Below, in pieces: positions 35,031-47,675 of a stretch of 64,000 nt of DNA (positions within the stretch are counted from its first letter, which is position 1; each line of letters begins with the position of its first letter). This DNA is from Bolinopsis microptera (taxonomy: Eukaryota; Ctenophora; Tentaculata; Lobata; Bolinopsidae): positions 6,218,858 through 6,282,857 of the forward strand of contig NC_087075.1 in NCBI RefSeq assembly GCF_026151205.1, in the 5' to 3' direction. Both the position numbers and the translations under genes were made by a program. The notes beneath the pieces were generated by a model. The model was not told the DNA's origin and ran no database searches. It saw nothing but the letters and a program-made list of their open reading frames with translations.

Positions 35031-38000
35031 ATGAACACCAACTAATGTAAACACCACATCCCAGATGAATCAACACCAACTAATGTAAACACCACATCCC
35101 AAATGAATCAACACCAACTAATGTAAACACCACATCCCAAATGAATCAACACCAACTAATGTAAACACCACATCCCAGATGAATCAACACCAACTAATGT
35201 TAACACCACATCCCAAATGAATCAACACCAACTAATGTAAGCACCACATCCCAGATGAATCAACACCAACTAATGTAAACACCACATCCCAGATGAATCA
35301 ACACCAACTAATGTAAACACCACATCCCAAATGAATCAACACCAACTAATGTAAACACCACATCCCAAATGAATCAACACCAACTAATGTAAACACCACA
35401 TCCCAAATGAATCAACACCAACTTATGTAAACACCACATCCCCAATGAATCAACACCAACTTATGAAAACACCACATCCCAAATGAATCAACACCAACTA
35501 ATGTAAACACCACATCCCAAATGAATCAACACCAACTTATGTAAACACCACATCCCAAATGAATCAACACCAACTAATGTAAACACCACATCCCAAATGA
35601 ATCAACACCAACTAATGTAAACACCACATCCCAAATGAATCAACACCAACTAATGTAAACACCACATCCCAAATGAATCAACACCAACTAATGTAAGCAC
35701 CACATCCCAAATGAATCAACACCAACTAATGTAAACACCACATCCCAAATGAATCAACACCAACTAATGTAAACACCACATCCCAAATGAATCAACACCA
35801 ACTAATGTAAACACCACATCCCAGATGAATCAACACCAACTAATGTAAACACGACATCCCAAATGAATCAACACCAACTAATGTAAACACCACATCCCAA
35901 ATGAATCAACACCAACTAATGTAAACACCACATCCCAAATGAATCAACACCAACTAATGTAAACACCACATCCCAAATGAATCAACACCAACTAATGTAA
36001 ACACCACATCCCAAATGAATCAACACCAACTAATGTAAACACCACATCCCAAATGAATCAACACCAACTAATGTAAACACCACATCCCAAATGAATCAAC
36101 ACCAACTAATGTAAACACCACATCCCAAATGAATCAACACCAACTAATGTAAACACCACATCCCAAATGAATCAACACCAACTAATGTAAACACCACATC
36201 CCAAATGAATCAACACCAACTAATGTAAACACCACATCCCAAATGAATCAACACCAACTAATGTAAACACCACATCCCAAATGAATCAACACCAACTAAT
36301 GTAAACACCACATCCCAAATGAATCAACACCAACTAATGTAAACACCACATCCCAAATGAATCAACACCAACTAATGTAAACACCACATCCCAAATGAAT
36401 CAACACCAACTAATGTAAACACCACATCCCAAATGAATCAACACCAACTAATGTAAACACCACATCCCAAATGAATCAACACCAACTAATGTAAACACCA
36501 CATCCCAAATGAATCAACACCAACTAATGTAAACACCACATCCCAAATGAATCAACACCAACTAATGTAAACACCACATCCCAAATGAATCAACACCAAC
36601 TAATGTAAACACCACATCCCAAATGAATCAACACCAACTAATGTAAACACCACATCCCAAATGAATCAACACCAACTAATGTAAACACCACATCCCAAAT
36701 GAATCAACACCAACTAATGTAAACACCACATCCCAAATGAATCAACACCAACTTATGTAAACACCACATCCCAAATGAATCAACACCAACTTATGTAAAC
36801 ACCACATCCCAAATGAATCAACACCAACTAATGTAAACACCACATCCCAAATGAATCAACACCAACTAATGTAAACACCACATCCCAAATGAATCAACAC
36901 CAACTAATGTAAACACCACATCCCAAATGAATCAACACCAACTAATGTAAACACCACATCCCAAATGAATCAACACCAACTAATGTAAACACCACATCCC
37001 AAATGAATCAACACCAACTAATGTAAACACCACATCCCAAATGAATCAACACCAACTTATGTAAACACCACATCCCAAATGAATCAACACCAACTAATGT
37101 AAACACCACATCCCAAATGAATCAACACCAACTAATGTAAACACCACATCCCAAATGAATCAACACCAACTTATGTAAACACCACATCCCAAATGAATCA
37201 ACACCAACTAATGTAAACACCACATCCCAAATGAATCAACACCAACTAATGTAAACACCACATCCCAAATGAATCAACACCAACTAATGTAAACACCACA
37301 TCCCAAATGAATCAACACCAACTAATGTAAGCACCACATCCCAAATGAATCAACACCAACTAATGTAAACACCACATCCCAAATGAATCAACACCAACTA
37401 ATGTAAACACCACATCCCAATGAATCAACACCAACTAATGTAAACACCACATCCCAAATGAATCAACACCAACTAATGTAAACACCACATCCCAAATGAA
37501 TCAACACCAACTTATGTAAACACCACATCCCAAATGAATCAACACCAACTAATGTAAACACCACATCCCAAATGAATCAACACCAACTTATGTAAACACC
37601 ACATCCCAAATGAATCAACACCAACTAATGTAAACACCACATCCCAAATGAATCAACACCAACTAATGTAAACACCACATCCCAAATGAATCAACACCAA
37701 CTAATGTAAACACCACATCCCAAATGAATCAACACCAACTAATGTAAACACCACATCCCAAATGAATCAACACCAACTAATGTAAACACCTCATCCCAAA
37801 TGAATCAACACCAACTAATGTAAACACCACATCCCAAATGAATCAACACCAACTAATGTAAACACCACATCCCAAATGAATCAACACCAACTAATGTAAA
37901 CACCACATCCCAAATGAATCAACACCAACTAATGTAAACACCACATCCCAAATGAATCAACACCAACTAATGTAAACACCACATCCCAAATGAATCAACA

Positions 38001-38672
38001 CCAACTAATGTAAGCACCACATCCCAAATGAATCAACACCAACTAATGTAAGCACCACATCCCAAATGAATCAACACCAACTAATGTAAACACCACATCC
38101 CAAATGAATCAACACCAACTAATGTAAACACCACATCCCAAATGAATCAACACCAACTAATGTAAGCACCACATCCCAAATGAATCAACACCAACTAATG
38201 TAAGCACCACATCCAAATGAATCAACACCAACTAATGTAAACACCACATCCCAAATGAATCAACACCAACTAATGTAAACACCACATCCCAAATGAATCA
38301 ACACCAACTAATGTAAACACCACATCCCAAATGAATCAACACCAACTAATGTAAACACCACATCCCAAATGAATCAACACCAACTTATGTAAACACCACA
38401 TCCCAAATGAATCAACACCAACTAATGTAAACACCACATCCCAAATGAATCAACACCAACTTATGTAAACACCACATCCCAAATGAATCAACACCAACTT
38501 ATGTAAACACCACATCCCAAATGAATCAACACCAACTAATGTAAACACCACATCCCAAATGAATCAACACCAACTTATGTAAACACCTCATCCCAAATGA
38601 ATCAACACCAACTAATGTAAACACCACATCCCAAATGAATCAACATCAACTAATGTAAGCACCACATCCCAG
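35031..38672. repeat. 38-bp intronic minisatellite, about 95 copies
   Basis: The unit is CACATCCCAAATGAATCAAC, then ACCAACTAATGTAAACAC, 38 bp. Variants are mostly ACTTATG for ACTAATG and TAAGCAC for TAAACAC. The array ends CACCACATCCCAG directly at the exon starting 38673. Units near the edges read CCCAGATGAATC, close to the junction sequence CCCAG/ATGGATAA, so each unit looks like a copy of the intron-exon border. Confidence 0.96.
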
Positions 38673-38865
38673 ATGGATAACGGAGAATATAAGCTATGCA
38701 GTAGCGGACTACCTAGCTATGCGGTACCCAGATGTAACGGCAGAGGGGACCCTAGCTAACCGTACCAGTGTGTGTGCAGGCTACGCTAACCTCTTTAAGG
38801 CACTGTGTGATGCTGCTGGGGTGAAAGCTGTTTATGTGAGTAGCAGGCTTTCATGTTTTAAGTGA

Positions 38866-41297
38866 TACAAGCTACAAGGCTAGGTCACTCCCGGTGATAC
38901 AAGGTACAAGGCTAGGTCACTCCCGGTGATACAAGATACAAGGCTAGGTCACTCCCGGTGATACAAGATACAAGGCTAGGTCACTCCCGGTGATACAAGA
39001 TACAAGGCTAGGTCACTCCCGGTGATACAAGGTACAAGGCTAGGTCACTCCCGGTGATACAAGATACAAGGCTAGGTCACTCCCGGTGATACAAGATACA
39101 AGGCTAGGTCACTCCCGGTGATACAAGATACAAGGCTAGGTCACTCCCGGTGATACAAGGTACAAGGCTAGGTCACTCCCGGTGATACAAGCTACAAGGC
39201 TAGGTCACTCCCGGTGATACAAGGTACAAGGCTAGGTCACTCCCGGTGATACAAGATACAAGGCTAGGTCACTCCCGGTGATACAAGATACAAGGCTAGG
39301 TCACTCCCGGTGATACAAGATACAAGGCTAGGTCACTCCCGGTGATACAAGATTCAAGGCTAGGTCGCTCCCGGTGATACAAGATACAAGGCTAGGTCAC
39401 TCCCGGTGATACAAGCTACAAGGCTAGGTCACTCCCGGTGATACAAGCTACAAGGCTAGGTCACTCCCGGTGATACAAGGTACAAGGCTAGGTCACTCCC
39501 GGTGATACAAGCTACAAGGCTAGGTCACTCCCGGTGATACAAGGTACAAGGCTAGGTCACTCCCGGTGATACAAGCTACAAGGCTAGGTCACTCCCGGTG
39601 ATACAAGCTACAAGGCTAGGTCACTCCCGGTGATACAAGGTACAAGGCTAGGTCACTCCCGGTGATACAAGATACAAGGCTAGGTCACTCCCGGTGATAC
39701 AAGATACAAGGCTAGGTCACTCCCGGTGATACAAGATACAAGGCTAGGTCACTCCCGGTGATACAAGCTACAAGGCTAGGTCACTCCCGGTGATACAAGG
39801 TACAAGGCTAGGTCACTCCCGGTGATACAAGATACAAGGCTAGGTCACTCCCGGTGATACAAGATACAAGGCTAGGTCACTCCCGGTGATACAAGATACA
39901 AGGCTAGGTCACTCCCGGTGATACAAGATTCAAGGCTAGGTCGCTCCCGGTCATACAAGATACAAGGCTAGGTCACTCCCGGTGATACAAGATTCAAGGC
40001 TAGGTCGCTCCCGGTGATACAAGCTACAAGGCTAGGTCACTCCCGGTGATACAAGGCACAAGGCTAGGTCACTCCCGGTGATACAAGGTACAAGGCTAGG
40101 TCACTCCCGGTGATACAAGATACAAGGCTAGGTCACTCCCGGTGATACAAGCTACAAGGCTAGGTCGCTCCCGGTGATACAAGCTACAAGGCTAGGTCAC
40201 TCCCGGTGATACAAGCTACAAGGCTAGGTCACTCCCGGTGATACAAGATACAAGGCTAGGTCACTCCCGGTGATACAAGCTACAAGGCTAGGTCACTCCC
40301 GGTGATACAAGATACAAGGCTAGGTCACTCCCGGTGATACAAGATACAAGGCTAGGTCACTCCCGGTGATACAAGCTACAAGGCTAGGTCACTCCCGGTG
40401 ATACAAGCTACAAGGCTAGGTCACTCCCGGTGATACAAGGTACAAGGCTAGGTCACTCCCGGTGATACAAGATACAAGGCTAGGTCACTCCCGGTGATAC
40501 AAGATACAAGGCTAGGTCACTCCCGGTGATACAAGATACAAGGCTAGGTCACTCCCGGTGATACAAGCTACAAGGCTAGGTCACTCCCGGTGATACAAGG
40601 TACAAGGCTAGGTCACTCCCGGTGATACAAGATACAAGGCTAGGTCACTCCCGGTGATACAAGATACAAGGCTAGGTCACTCCCGGTGATACAAGATACA
40701 AGGCTAGGTCACTCCCGGTGATACAAGATTCAAGGCTAGGTCGCTCCCGGTCATACAAGATACAAGGCTAGGTCACTCCCGGTGATACAAGATTCAAGGC
40801 TAGGTCGCTCCCGGTGATACAAGCTACAAGGCTAGGTCACTCCCGGTGATACAAGGCACAAGGCTAGGTCACTCCCGGTGATACAAGGTACAAGGCTAGG
40901 TCACTCCCGGTGATACAAGATACAAGGCTAGGTCACTCCCGGTGATACAAGCTACAAGGCTAGGTCGCTCCCGGTGATACAAGCTACAAGGCTAGGTCAC
41001 TCCCGGTGATACAAGCTACAAGGCTAGGTCACTCCCGGTGATACAAGATACAAGGCTAGGTCACTCCCGGTGATACAAGCTACAAGGCTAGGTCACTCCC
41101 GGTGATACAAGATACAAGGCTAGGTCACTCCCGGTGATACAAGATACAAGGCTAGGTCACTCCCGGTGATACAAGCTACAAGGCTAGGTCACTTCCGGTG
41201 ATACAAGATACAAGGCTAGGTCGCTCCCGGTGATACAAGCTACAAGGCTAGGTCACTCCCGGTGATACAAGGTACAAGGCTAGGTCACTCCCGGTGT
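38866..41297. repeat. 32-bp intronic minisatellite, about 76 copies, with 800-bp higher-order repeat
   Basis: The unit is GTGATACAAGATACAAGGCT, then AGGTCACTCCCG, 32 bp, with a variable base at GATACAAG(A/G/C)TACAAG. A rare variant (AAGATTCAAGG with TCGCTCCCGGTCATAC) occurs at 39921 and again at 40721, 800 bp or exactly 25 units apart, with matching variants around it. This shows block duplication of a large part of the array. It starts about 30 bases after the donor of the exon ending 38835. Confidence 0.96.
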
Positions 41298-41398
41298 TGG
41301 GATGGCCAGAGGTGCTTAACTCCTTTTCATTAACCCTAAGCCACTCTGTGCCGAGGCACTATACTAGCTGTAGGGGGGTTAGTCCTACGAGCCAGAGA

Positions 41399-41881
41399 GT
41401 TTTTTTTATCAAGACACTTATTTTACTTCGGTGTATTCCAACAGCCACATTGTTACACAAGTGCAACCAGCCAATTACTGGAAGCCGAATGATCTTTTTG
41501 GCCAGTGACGGTTAAGGTAGTGTGTACCATACTTTCTTCGCCCGAGACTTTGCTGCAATGTGCAGCTCCTCATTTAACCCTCACACCCGATTTCTCGAGT
41601 ATTCGGCTGAGTAGACCGGGGGGCTGCATAGACCACTCATGATCCTTAGCTAAACGTCGACGACGCTCACCCCACGACCAGGCAGTCAGTGGGATTCGAA
41701 CTCGCAACCTAACGATTGTAAGACAGGCGTTCTAACCAACTGCGCTACCTGGCCGTGTGTATCACCAGCCGAAGCTGTACCAAATAACAGTTTGATAACT
41801 GGCCGACTTGCATCCGACCGGATTTGAATCCGGCCCTTCTGCTTGGGAGGCGAACGTGTAACAACTAAACCACCCGGCCGA
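41399..41881 (-). mobile_element. tRNA-derived SINE, probably dimeric
   Basis: Two tRNA-like heads lie in tandem on minus. The first (about 41881 down to 41805) has an A-box-like GGTGGTTTAGTTGTTACA and a B-box GGATTCAAATCC. The second (about 41754 down to 41690) has GGTAGCGCAGTTGGTTAGAA and GAGTTCGAATCCC. Both have imperfect T-stems, so neither is a functional tRNA gene. The sequence continues to an A-rich end (run of T at 41399-41408 on plus). Boxes A and B would form an internal RNA polymerase III promoter. Confidence 0.75.
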
Positions 41882-41954
41882 AAAGTTCTGAGTATAATTT
41901 TGAGTATAATTTCTCTGTAATCATCTGAGACAATATGAGTTTGCAATTTTCCAG

Positions 41955-42665
41955 CTAAATCGTGTCATATGCCACCTATAGTTAACTTACTAATTGGTTG
42001 CAGCTGAAAAAAATCAGCCAAAACTGTAAAATTTCGGTCCTGGAAATTTCATTTTCAAAAACTGAAAATGGGACAGACATTGGGACAATATGTTTTTGCA
42101 ATTTTATTCGGGATTTTGACTCCCAATACCTCAATTTGGTTTCATACTATCATCAATTAACTTACTAAATGGTTTCTGGGCCAAAATTTCATCCAATCTG
42201 TCAAATGAGTGTTCAGAAAATTTCATATTTGAAAATGGGACAAACCTTCGAAAATACAACTTTTCGTTTTGTTAAACTTTCTGCTGTGTCCTTCCTCCGA
42301 CCCAAATCAAACTGCCAGCACCTCAATCGTGTCATATGCCACCTATAGCTGACTTACTAATTGGTTGCGGCTGAAAAATCAGCAAAAACTGTAAAATTTC
42401 GGTCCTGAAAATGTCATCTTCAAAAACTGAAAATGAGACAGACATTGGGACAATATGATTTTGCAATATTATTCGGGATTTTGACTCCCAGTACCTCAAT
42501 TTGGTTTCTTACCATCATCAATTAACTGACTAATTGGTTTCTGGGCAAAAATTTCATCCAATCTGTCAAATTTGTGCTCAGAAAATTTCATATTTGAAAA
42601 TGGGACAGACTTTTGAAAATACACCTTTTCGTTTTGTTAAGCTTTCTTCTCTAGGCTTCCTCCTA
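41955..42665. repeat. Tandem duplication of about 370 bp
   Basis: Two copies start GTGTCATATGCCACCTATAG at about 41964 and 42330 and share ACTTACTAATTGGTTGC, ACAGACATTGGGACAATATG and TTCGGGATTTTGACTCCCA. They differ by about 10 percent. The family is unknown, but the type looks like an interspersed non-coding element. Confidence 0.85.
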
Positions 42666-43014
42666 CTAATATAAGTAACGCTATGTTACATTTTTTAACG
42701 CTATAAGTAGTAATGTTACATTTTGTTGTTACTGTCTTCGTGTTTTCAGATTAGTGGTTACTCAAAAGGTCACCAGTTTAACAAGAACCTTCCACTGGAC
42801 CAGCAAATGAGACATGCCTGGAACGCTTTTAAAGCTAACGGTCACTGGTAAGTGCTCTAAAGTCTAAACTAGTAGGAATACTAAACTAGAATAACTAAAG
42901 TAGCAGTATAGTAATACTAAAAGTAATGCAATAGTACATAGCGCTCTCACCTAATATCACTACTATTAATAAATACATTAAAGGAGTGAAGGAGTGTCAT
43001 TAGATTAAGATGGG

Positions 43015-43264
43015 GATGTCCTGATAGTTGTTAATGCTACAAACAACTGCCTCAATGTTACAGGTACCTCCTAGCTCCTGATAGTTGTTAATGCTACAAA
43101 AAACTGCGTCAATGTTACAGGTACCTCCTAGGTCCTGATAGTTGTTAATGCTACAAACAACTGCCTCAATGTTACAGGTACCTCCTAGGTCCTGATAGTT
43201 GTTAATGCTACAAACAACTGCCTCAATGTTACAGGTACCTCCTAGGTCCTGATAGTTGTTAATG
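43015..43264. repeat. 58-bp repeat spanning a splice acceptor and exon start
   Basis: Four to five copies of a unit containing CTGATAGTTGTTAATGCTAC, then AACAACTGCCTCAATGTTAC and AGGTACCTCCTAG. Each unit contains the acceptor TGTTACAG and the following TACCTCCTA, the codons YLL expected for the next transglutaminase-like exon. The array replaces the rest of that exon. Confidence 0.9.
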
Positions 43265-44533
<1,269 letters not shown>

Positions 44534-44590
44534 TAAAACTGCGTTGGAGCGACTAATTATGATACAAGCAGTTATCTTTACTATGTTTAT

Positions 44591-44900
44591 AGGTTGACAA
44601 CTCTACCATGACAGAAGATGATAAAGATCAATGCTGAGTTTGTATTTTAACTACCGGTACCATCAAATGGGATCTTGTTGCCATGGAAATGACTATGGAT
44701 TATGAAGGACAACTAAAACCAATCGAATGTCCGAATTGTTAGCTTTCTGTATTAATATTTTGATAGTTGGGGACGAAGTGAGACTCTCACGTCGTCCCCA
44801 ACTATCAAATTGTATGATTGACCCACTTATAAGAGCGAATAAAGATTACTTTCTGTATTATTAATACTATTAAGATGAAATACCTTTTGATTTGTAGAGT
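44591..44900 (+). other. Possible terminal exon and poly(A) signal of the transglutaminase-like gene
   Basis: After the acceptor TGTTTATAG (44584-44592) a short frame reads VDNSTMTEDDKDQC and stops. AATAAA follows at about 44838. If this is the last exon of the upstream gene its phase does not match the preceding donor, so a missing exon would have to lie between. A near-perfect hairpin is at 44759-44809. Confidence 0.25.
44759..44809. repeat. Near-perfect 51-bp palindrome
   Basis: TTTGATAGTTGGGGACGA pairs with TCGTCCCCAACTATCAAA around AGTGAGACTCTCACG, whose own ends also pair. It could be a tiny foldback element remnant or a transcript 3'-end hairpin. Confidence 0.85.
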
Positions 44901-44983
44901 GGAGACTATTTATGATTGATTTTATTGAGACTCTGATTCTGTGACATTGGGAAATTAAATTTTTGTTTCTGTGGACATTTTGG

Positions 44984-45090
44984 TAACCTGGTAACCCGGT
45001 AACCTGGTAACCTGGTTACCTGGTAATCTGGTAATCTGGTAACATGGTAACCTGGTAACCTGGTAACCTGGTAACCTGGTAACCTGGTAA
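44984..45090. repeat. GGTAACCT minisatellite
   Basis: Tandem GGTAACCTGGTAACC units with a period of 9 bp over about 100 bases. Flanking sequence ACTATTTAT(A/G)ATTGATTTTATTGA is repeated on both sides (44905 and 45088), so the array sits inside a local duplication of about 190 bp. Confidence 0.88.
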
Positions 45091-45109
45091 CTATTTATAA
45101 TTGATTTTA

Positions 45110-46150
45110 TTGAAACTCTGATCCTGTGACAATGGGGTTATTAATTTTTTTTCTGTGGACATTTTGACTTTATATAAAGCTTATGCACCTGTAAGACTTT
45201 CTGATAAACTTTGTTTTATTCTTAAGTTATAAAATGAATTCCTCCTTTATGGGGCCCTGCCCGTACATTTTTGTAATGATAATTATTATACTATAGCCTT
45301 ACAGGGAAATTGTAAATACCGAGAGCCGAGAGCTATCTCGTAATTATCATAGTAGTTCAGCACTATTGGATATTTTGAATCAAATCTATTCTTGACCCAA
45401 GTGCACACAGAAAACTGTGATGTTGATGTATCCATTATACCATCTTTCTAGCAGGATGTAGTCCTCGACTGTATGTCCGAATCGGAGAGCACTTTGCTCC
45501 CCCTCAGAATGGACATGGGAAATTATAGCAGAAAATAAAATCATGAACATGTTGTCGAGGGTTCGAGTTGTAGGGAGAAAACGTAAGATCGATACGTGTC
45601 ACATTAAAAATAAAACGACTCAGGCGTAATTTGTAACAGTGCACCCCACATGCAGTCTTGATGAATCTTATCAGTCATTGTTTTGTGAATAGTGAATACC
45701 TTTATTGCTAAGTCACGGATATAAATCATCACAGAACTTCTTGATCATACAACAAACCCGTGGCCGGTCAGCCCGATTTACTAGATTAAGAGCTGTTTGT
45801 GACTCCGTTCATGAGTATGATATAATAGTAATACTCATGAACCACTATAAGTACATACATAAAAGTATAAACTAAAGACTGTGCGAAAACGTAACGCGGT
45901 CAATTCGGTCCTAAAAATTAAATTTTAACTTAATACTTAGAGTTAGTTGCTTCGTTTAAAAACAAAACACAGGAAACTGCAGCAACCATAATAAGAAACA
46001 GTATAAATTAAGTTTTACTAACCAGTATAACTATAATAAGATATTATACATTATATGAGGATGATGTCGCGATACCTGATTTTTGTTAAATCGTGGCATC
46101 TGCCGCGAAATGGCAGCGTGGACCAGCAGCGTTCAATCACCAACTAATTA
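45110..46150. other. Intergenic sequence, no gene seen
   Basis: AT-rich sequence without recognisable exon, RNA gene or transposon end. Confidence 0.4.
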
Positions 46151-46300
46151 CAGTAAAACCCCGATTTACCGCGGCCATTTCCTTCCCCCAAATAGGGCTT
46201 AACATTCATAATCATAATGTAAAAAAATTAAAACCCCGATCTACCGCGGCTTTTTCTTTTTTATCAAACTCCGAAGTAAAAAGTTAACGGAGTATTACTG
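46151..46300. mobile_element. pogo/mariner-type MITE, 150 bp, TA target duplication
   Basis: The left end TACAGTAAAACCCCG and the right end GGAGTATTACTGTA form an imperfect inverted repeat starting CAGTA, flanked by TA on both sides (46149-46150, 46301-46302). An internal copy AAAACCCCGATCTACCGCGG repeats the left end. The length and TA duplication fit a non-autonomous pogo/Tc1-mariner derivative. Confidence 0.65.
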
Positions 46301-46302
46301 TA

Positions 46303-47380
46303 CAGCACTACAAATTTGTTACAATTATTAAGGCATGCTACTCCCTTAATTTGCTAAAGACCTTGAGAGACGTCGTGTGTATACATGATCACCATCAATC
46401 AAAAGATAATACATAATAAGTAATATATATAATAGTTATACTGAAGCCATCATGCTTTGAGACTGCACGTATATATTGTGCCAAGGTATACAGTTCCAGA
46501 GTCTGGGACCCATTACACTAAATGATGTTTCATAGAGTCTGATGAGCTTTTTGTACGGACATCTGGAACCTTAGCCAGGGTACCCAATCTTGGGTTTACT
46601 GTGAACTGTACTTCAAGGTCGTTGGATGTGAAACCATACAGGATTTTCCACATGTGGATGACAATGTAACGTGACATAAATATAATTACTAATTACTAAT
46701 ACTAATAAACACTTAATTACAGTGCACATTAGAAACTTTTGAAGTTGGGGTTAGTTTACCTGGGAAACTTTACCAGGCTATTATGTTCATAAACATAATA
46801 GAAATTCGGCGGAATGACAGGCTGAGCGCCACCCAGTAAAGCAGTAAGGGTAAGTCAGTTACTTTAAAACAAGTCTCAAAATATTTTAACGGGTGATACT
46901 CGTAAAATATTTGTTCCACCGTCGACGAGTCCAACTCGGCGTGCGTCCTGGTTAGGTAGGTTGTAAACCTACAAAAAATATTAAATGATACAATTACTAC
47001 AGTCAATTACAAACCATCTCTTCAGTGGTCACATGACACATTCAATACAACCTTGCTGTCTCGCAGACAGCGGCCACCTGCACAAACTCACTAATCACGT
47101 GAGACAACTATGTTAATCAACACATGTGAGCACGTGCAGAAATCCTATGGTCACGTGATAATACTGTAGTCACGTGACACAAACAAAAGTCTCCTCAAGA
47201 AAGCGTGTAGGAGCTGTCTGTACTGGAACACCAGTTACAAGTGAGTTGTTGTTAACTCTCATAAACATTTCCTGTTGCTTGTAATCAAGTTTCTCAGTTC
47301 AGTTGTAAGATAAGAGACTGTGAAGTTTGGAGAACTGATTGGCACACGATCACAGGCACATAACTGTCACAGATTATAAG
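46303..47380. other. Region upstream of gene A, with CACGTG cluster
   Basis: No exon is supported. At 47090-47170 there are four CACGTG palindromes (AATCACGTGAGAC, GAGCACGTGCAG, GGTCACGTGATAA, AGTCACGTGACAC) about 500 bases upstream of the gene A start. They are candidate bHLH-zip binding sites. Confidence 0.4.
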
Positions 47381-47552
47381 GGTCGTTCACAAATTACGTA
47401 ATCACTTTTTGAACAATTTTTACCTCCCCCCTCCGTAATGGCGTAATCAGTTTTACACATAGCCATAGCTATTGTGTTAAAATTTACACTAGCGTAATCA
47501 TTTGGAAATCCGCCTCCCCCTCGGCTGATTACATAATATGCGAACTCGACCA
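47381..47552. mobile_element. Candidate MITE with imperfect inverted ends
   Basis: GGTCGTTCACAAATTACGTA at the left and TACATAATATGCGAACTCGA at the right are imperfect inverted copies. Between them CGTAATCA recurs three times beside C-rich tracts (CCTCCCCCCTCC). The structure suggests a small non-autonomous DNA element in the promoter region of gene A. Confidence 0.45.
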
Positions 47553-47675
47553 CTAACTGTAAGTTTAAAATGTCAGCCCATGGTTTCTAAACAGGAAACA
47601 ACCCTGCCGTAGTTCCTAACTTGACTACAATGTGGCTCTTTAATTTCTATGCGTTCAGCTCACCTCACGTAGCTA

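Larger units (their letters stand above)
32765..43090 (+). pseudogene. Transglutaminase-like protease gene (KY/hillarin type), frameshifted and 3'-truncated
   Basis: Exons supported by GT-AG borders: 32765-32873, 33193-33272, 34774-34888, 38673-38835, 42750-42847, then an acceptor at 43063. The first two encode FARPNMVAFYKVEK and an IQ-like helix VLIQRLVRNYRARKKAEK. The transglutaminase core follows: YIDMHAINAPTEATESLQML, KARAIYRWITENISY, RTSVCAGYANLFKALCDAAG (catalytic Cys region), ISGYSKGHQF and MRHAWNAFKANGHW (catalytic His). Exon 3 is 115 bases. The downstream phase needs a multiple of three, and the reading jumps from LAQY in one frame to TSKFSDEGHKARAIYR in another, consistent with loss of about 5 bases. 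The next exon reads WYLL and stops after APDSC, where the family normally has WYLLDSTW with the catalytic Asp. So the third catalytic residue is missing. In kyphoscoliosis peptidase and hillarin this domain acts in cytoskeletal or septum-related roles. An alternative is a functional gene with an assembly error; upstream exons are not identified. Confidence 0.65.

Noticed and set aside
33393-41297. CRISPR-like regular repeats
   Set aside because: Units are directly adjacent with no unique spacers, in animal introns; these are minisatellites.
41686-41946. Two functional tRNA genes
   Set aside because: A and B boxes are present but the T-stems are mispaired and the heads continue into a SINE body with an A-rich end.
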